DNA of 64,000 nt from Strongylocentrotus droebachiensis (taxonomy: Eukaryota; Echinodermata; Echinoidea; Camarodonta; Strongylocentrotidae). A model generated the notes under the pieces. That model was not told the origin of the DNA, did not search any database, and saw only the letters and a program-made list of their open reading frames with translations. The stretch is taken from NCBI GenBank assembly GCA_035222895.1, contig JAVYIG010000067.1:992001-1056000 (forward strand), written 5' to 3'. Shown here piece after piece: positions 15,001 through 21,000 of this stretch. Each line of letters starts with the position of its first letter. Position 1 is the stretch's first letter. The position numbers and the translations under genes were made by a program.

Positions 15001-18000
15001 TGGTCCTCACTATCCACTAATTATTTTCTTTATATTGATAATATAAATTTCCTATTTTCACCCTAAGAATCCTATTTCTTCACACCAGCATCCAAGTTAG
15101 ATTGTTGGTAATATGTTTTTGTGTGGATGCACAAATAAAAAGTAATTTTTGTCCAGTTAAATCATGAACAATTTAATTTTAATAAACTATTTATATAAAA
15201 ATCAATAATTATGAAATACAATATTTGGAAAATAGTATCAATTCTTCAAAATTCATAAAAGTTTTTGGGAAATGTCATGCACGCAATATGATACAAATCA
15301 TATAACCTGGGCAAAGGCATGGGGAAATCAAGTTTTGGGGGATAAAAAGGGAATTAATGGGATTAAACTATATAAAGCAATTGATAAGTTGTGAGGACAT
15401 GACGTCACAAACTGATAACCATCTTGGCAATTTGTGTCGTGAATCTCATTGTTCCATAGTTTTACATACTTTTTCAAAAATTCATAACTTTCTTATTAGT
15501 TATCCGATTTTGCTCAAACTTTTTTTGATTGGTTTGTCTGATTTTTCTGCTTTTATTGAAAGTAAGTTATTTTTCGAGTGGACTTGTCCTTTAAAGCCCC
15601 ACTGCACTACTTATAGCTACTTGCGCCCTCTATATAGCAAACAATGGTCCCATGATCCCGTTTTTCTTATGTTAATTGAGAGCTTATTTGATGAGAAAAC
15701 CACCTGTCAGTGACCAAGCAGGGAGGTCTAATCCCTCCTGACCAAACTAGTGCAGTGGGGCTTTAAATAGTGCAAAGGATATTAAAGGATTTAGGAGAGC
15801 TTTCTTACATGTTCATATGTTGTTCTGGTCATGTCGGCACACAGATTGAGGTAGCCTGATGGATCTACAAACACAACAGGGAAATGCTGATGGAATTCCT
15901 CCAGCCCTGGTAATGTCTGGGAGTTGGAGCTCTTGCACATAGTGACACCCTTGGATGCCCAGTCGGTCGTGGCTAAATTTTGGCAAAAAATGAGTGATGA
16001 GAAATAGAGGGTGAATGGGAGAGACATAAAGCATGAATGGGAGAGGCATGAAAAAAACAATTACAGGGAGCATGAGAGAGAGGGAGGGAGAGAGAGAGAG
16101 AGAGAGAGATAGAGAGAGGGAGAGAGTACAAATAGAAGAGAAAGATAAATAGAAAGAGAGAGAGGGAGAGAGAGAGTGGAGACACCACAAATATAGACAA
16201 CACTTTGAGAAAAACTTAAAACCAAATAAACTTTGTACACATCATTCTTTTTTTCCTTCTAATCGAGTTCGAAACAAAGGCGATGCCCTAGTGCCCTTTG
16301 ATAAGGCAATAATCCTCATTACCAGGTCCCTCGGAGAGGACCTAAAGTCGTCGGCCGTCTGGTTGCTTACAAGCATTTATGCTTTCTTAGCAGTCAGGTA
16401 AAATAACCACCACCAATACAGAAGAGTGGAAATGGAAATGGTACACTGGGTCCATAATAGGATCCAAGTATTCATTAAGCAAACTAAATACCAAGATTAA
16501 ACCAAATTTTCAACATCATGTTCATTGACCTTTCTAAGTTTGACCTCCAATATCCCACACTCACCGATGAAATGCAGTACATTCTTGACCACCTGTTGTC
16601 CACTCATCACTTTGTTGACTTGACCATTGTCCAAGAGGTGAGCTACCACCATGGAGATAAGAAAACCATTGCAGCCACCACAAGTCTAGAGGAGAATCAG
16701 AAAGATAAACGAAACAGAAAACAAGTTGAATGCTGAAAATTATTCAATCATATATCTATAGAGTACCGAAGCTGTGACGTCATAAACATCTATTTTTAGA
16801 ATTTCTCAATTGTTTGTTCATTTTCTGAAAGAGCATCAAAAATGATGTCCAAATGTCGAAAACCAATTGAATATGTTAAGTATTGGCTGAGATATGACCA
16901 TCTGAATAAATATATGTCCTATGGGAACTCAGTGTTATATGCTCTGGCTCCTAGTGGTTAGGAGCCAGAGCATATAACACTGAGCTCCTATGGGGAGTAT
17001 ATTTATTCAGATGGTCATATTTCAGACAATACTTAACATATTCAATTGGCTTTCAACATTTGGACATTATTTTGTATGCTCTTTTGGAAAATGAAGAAAA
17101 AATTGAGAAATTCCAAAAATGAAATTTTTGATGACGTCACACTTCACCACTCTATAGAACTGGCATGGAGATAAGAAAGCCATTGCAGCCACCATAGGTC
17201 TAAAGGAGAATCAGAAAGATATATAACTAGATGGACCTTTGACTGAGCGCAGTCGAAAATGATGCCTCCGCCATAGAGCGATTTTACAAACCAAAACTGA
17301 AGGAATATTAAAAATTGAAGTTTGATTGTAATCCATTAACAGGTTCTCAGAATATCGTGATTACAAGCTCTTTTTCATATACATGTATGACCCTTTGATC
17401 TATGACCTCATGGCCTTAACATCTAATCAGTTCATTGGCTCTGCAAGGCATTTTGGCGTTCTATCATTTGACCTTAGGTCAATTGATAGCACGCCAAAAC
17501 TCTCTGATGCAATGATAGATCGAGATGCTCCTTGTCATGTGATAAAGTTTTGACCAATCAGTGAATATGAGTCTATCACTATGAACCTAACGGACAAAGA
17601 AAGCGGACAAAATATACAGTTCCTCAGGTAGACAAAGGAACATCCCTTCACTGCTATTATGTTATAATGTGTAGAACAGGTGTCACATGCATATTCACCC
17701 GTTTTAATCATTTCTACATAATAGCAGTGAAGGGATGTTCCTTTGTCTACCTGAGGAACTGTATATGGGGCCTGTCACCACGAAATGAGTCCAGTTGGTC
17801 AAAATTTGTATTCCTGTTTTTAAGTATTATATGAATCTACATTAAGTAAGCTTTAAATTAAGGGGTCACACATTAAAATTGATAAATTATATCCAGAAAT
17901 ATGAACAAAAACCTAATTGGACTTTATAAACAATGGGATTACCCAGTTTTGAGATAATTAGGTGTAAAGTTAATGATGCGTAACATAGCCTATATTATTT

Positions 18001-21000
18001 GCCAAAAAATGTTAGAAGGAGATATTTTCGTGACCTAAGCTCTGGGGACATATACTACAAGACATTAATAAGTCGATTTTTGGAAAAAATCTTAAATGTC
18101 GGTAGGTGGGTCAATTTTCAGTACATACACACTATACATCGCTATTACTACGATTGAGCCTAATGCGACACTGGACTCATTTCGTGGTGACTGGCCCCAT
18201 ATTTTGTCCTCTTTCTTTGTCGGTCATGTTCATAGTGTATGTATGAGGTATATAATATGAATGAATGCCCTGCTGGACTAAGCAGACAATGTGTTCCTAC
18301 CTTGTCTAGTTCTCTTTGGTGCAGCCAGACCTTGAGAAGCAGAACAGCATCTTTGAATGCTGGGAAGTCATAGGATGCGTTGTAGAGGTGGTGAAGGTGG
18401 CGCTCTAATGACATGTCTCGTAGAATGGAAAAGTTGTAGTGTGGGGTGGGAGGAAAGGTCTCTGAAAGCATTTTAAAAGAGTAAATAAATTATAACAATA
18501 GATATCTTAAAGGCATCGTTTAACAATGTTAAATCTGAGATGCATGGCCCTACGTGTTATCAGTGTCTGTGATATAATGTAATATTGAAGCCCTAAAAAA
18601 ATGGCGTTTCAAAATGATCATGAAGCGCCTCAAAAAAGTAAAAATCTTTGAGTGACCGGTTTTACCATACACGATTTCCCGAATAGACTGTAGTGTTATG
18701 AACATTGTTAGGAAAATGCAAAATATGTTTTCCGATTTCCAATCATATATATCTTGATAATCAGACAGGCTTGTAAAAGTCATGGGATTCCTGAATGACC
18801 TAGGTTTATAATTATCGTTGCAGCATGAGCCAAACCCAAGGATTTTGTTTAAGGATCTGAGACAAAGTTACCGGATCCCTTTAATATAGTGCACCTACTA
18901 TACAGATGTAATCTACTGCACTTAACACAAGTTTCATCAGCCCAGCTTCATCCGAGGCACCATGATATGGCACTCAAGCATTTCTACGATAATAGAGTAC
19001 CGAAGCGTATCGTCATCCAGCCCATTGCTTGAATGAATTGTGTTGAACCTCATGGGCAGGCTCTGTTGTTTGGAAACAGTAACCTGGATTACAAGTGAAT
19101 ACGATGTTAACATTTCGAACTATCACAGCTACTTCTTTTATTAATAAAACTCTAGGGATCAGAACTTTGATAAAAAATGGCGTTGGCAGTAAGCACCCTT
19201 CTGTCGAAAGTTCATGAATAGACTACAATGTTAAAATATACCTCCTTCACAATTTGATGTGACTGTGATAGAGTTGGTCAGTTATTTGAAGCTTACCAGG
19301 GGTTCTGGCATTAAACTTTCTTCCTGTAATATAAAATTAATTAAAACTGAAGGGTTTAGAGATTAGATAACAAATTGGTGTTGGCATCCTCCTGCCGAGT
19401 TAAGATTGATAGACTATGATTTCAAAATTTACCTTCTTCACAATTTTGGTTGTACCACTGCTGACGGATATTGTTCTTCGAGGGAGCAAATCTGGTCTCT
19501 TTGAAGCCAGTCTCGGGAAGGCATGGTATGAGTCTCACTGTAGCATTCTTGCCTGCAGCCGGCATACAGATGGAGAAAGAAAAAAACAAAAAAAAACAAC
19601 ATTGTTAGCATGTGACTGCTGCAGTACCGTACAGAACAAACTCTGCAACATTAACAATATAGGGAAACACAACATATATATATGCTAAGCCCACCTTATA
19701 ATCAGACTTGATAAAATAACGGAAAACTAATTCAAATACAGGATTAATAGAGTACCGAAGCTGTGACATCATAAAAATCTATTTTTTGGAATTTCTCGAT
19801 TTTTTCTTCATTTTCCGGAAGAGCATAAAAAATAATGTCCAAATGTCGAAAATCAATTGAATAAGTTAAGTATCGGCTGAGATATGACCATCTGAATAAA
19901 TTAATGTCCTATAGGAGCTCTGGTTCATAACATTATGAGCCAGAGCAATATAACACTGAGTTCCCATAGGAAATCTATTTATTCAGATGGTCATATCTCA
20001 GCCAATACTTAACCTATTCAATTGGTTTTCGACACTTGGACATTATTTTTGATGCTCTTTCGGAAAATGAAGAAAAAATTGAGAAATTCCAAAAATAGAT
20101 TTTTGATGACGTCCCACTTCACAACTCTTCACCAGAGAAGAAACCGAGACTTACCAACTAACTTTAGAAGAATGACGGGAGTCATGTGATCCCCTTGAAG
20201 CGATCCAAACGACACACCCTTGACAAGATCCTTCTTCTTCTTGAGGTGCTTCACGAGATACGTGCAGTAGAGCGCCCTCTTGTGGTGGTAACGGAAGTTG
20301 AGATAATCCTTGGGTTGAAGACATTCCTGCATCAAACAAGGTGAAGAAATGTGTTATGATTTGATTTGATTTGATTTGATTTGATTTCTGCATTTTCAAA
20401 ATATAATATAACTGAAACATATAAATTTAAGGTATAATACAACATATACAAACAATAATTACTTCATGTCAAAATATATATTTTTTAAACATATGTACAT
20501 ATAATAACGAAACTTAATATTCCCATAACATATTATCATAAATTTAAAGTATTATCCAAACTATCTATTGAAAAAGTGCAGGAGACCGCAATCATAAGCG
20601 ATGCTTGACTAGGATGGTGTATGTCTCAATGCTAAAGCTAAAGCACCATTGACTATATTTCATTTTTCCCCTTTATCTTGATAATTTTTATTGGTCAGAA
20701 AACACAATAACTTACAGGATATGCGTTACATTTGTTTGCAGAAAAATAAATGAATAATCATATTGTTTTACACTTATGATTATATTGTTACATTTCATTA
20801 CATATTGAGAAGGAAAAAGAAGGGGAAGGAAAAGAATGAAATGAGTATTAAGATAGCACATAGTGATCTCTAGGTATGATTTTGTACTCCACTAATTTAT
20901 TTGAGTCTGATCGTGATTGAGTTAATCGGTTATTTGAAGCTTACCATGATTTCTGGCAACAAACTGTCTTCCACAAATATCAAATTAACCAGTAGACAGA

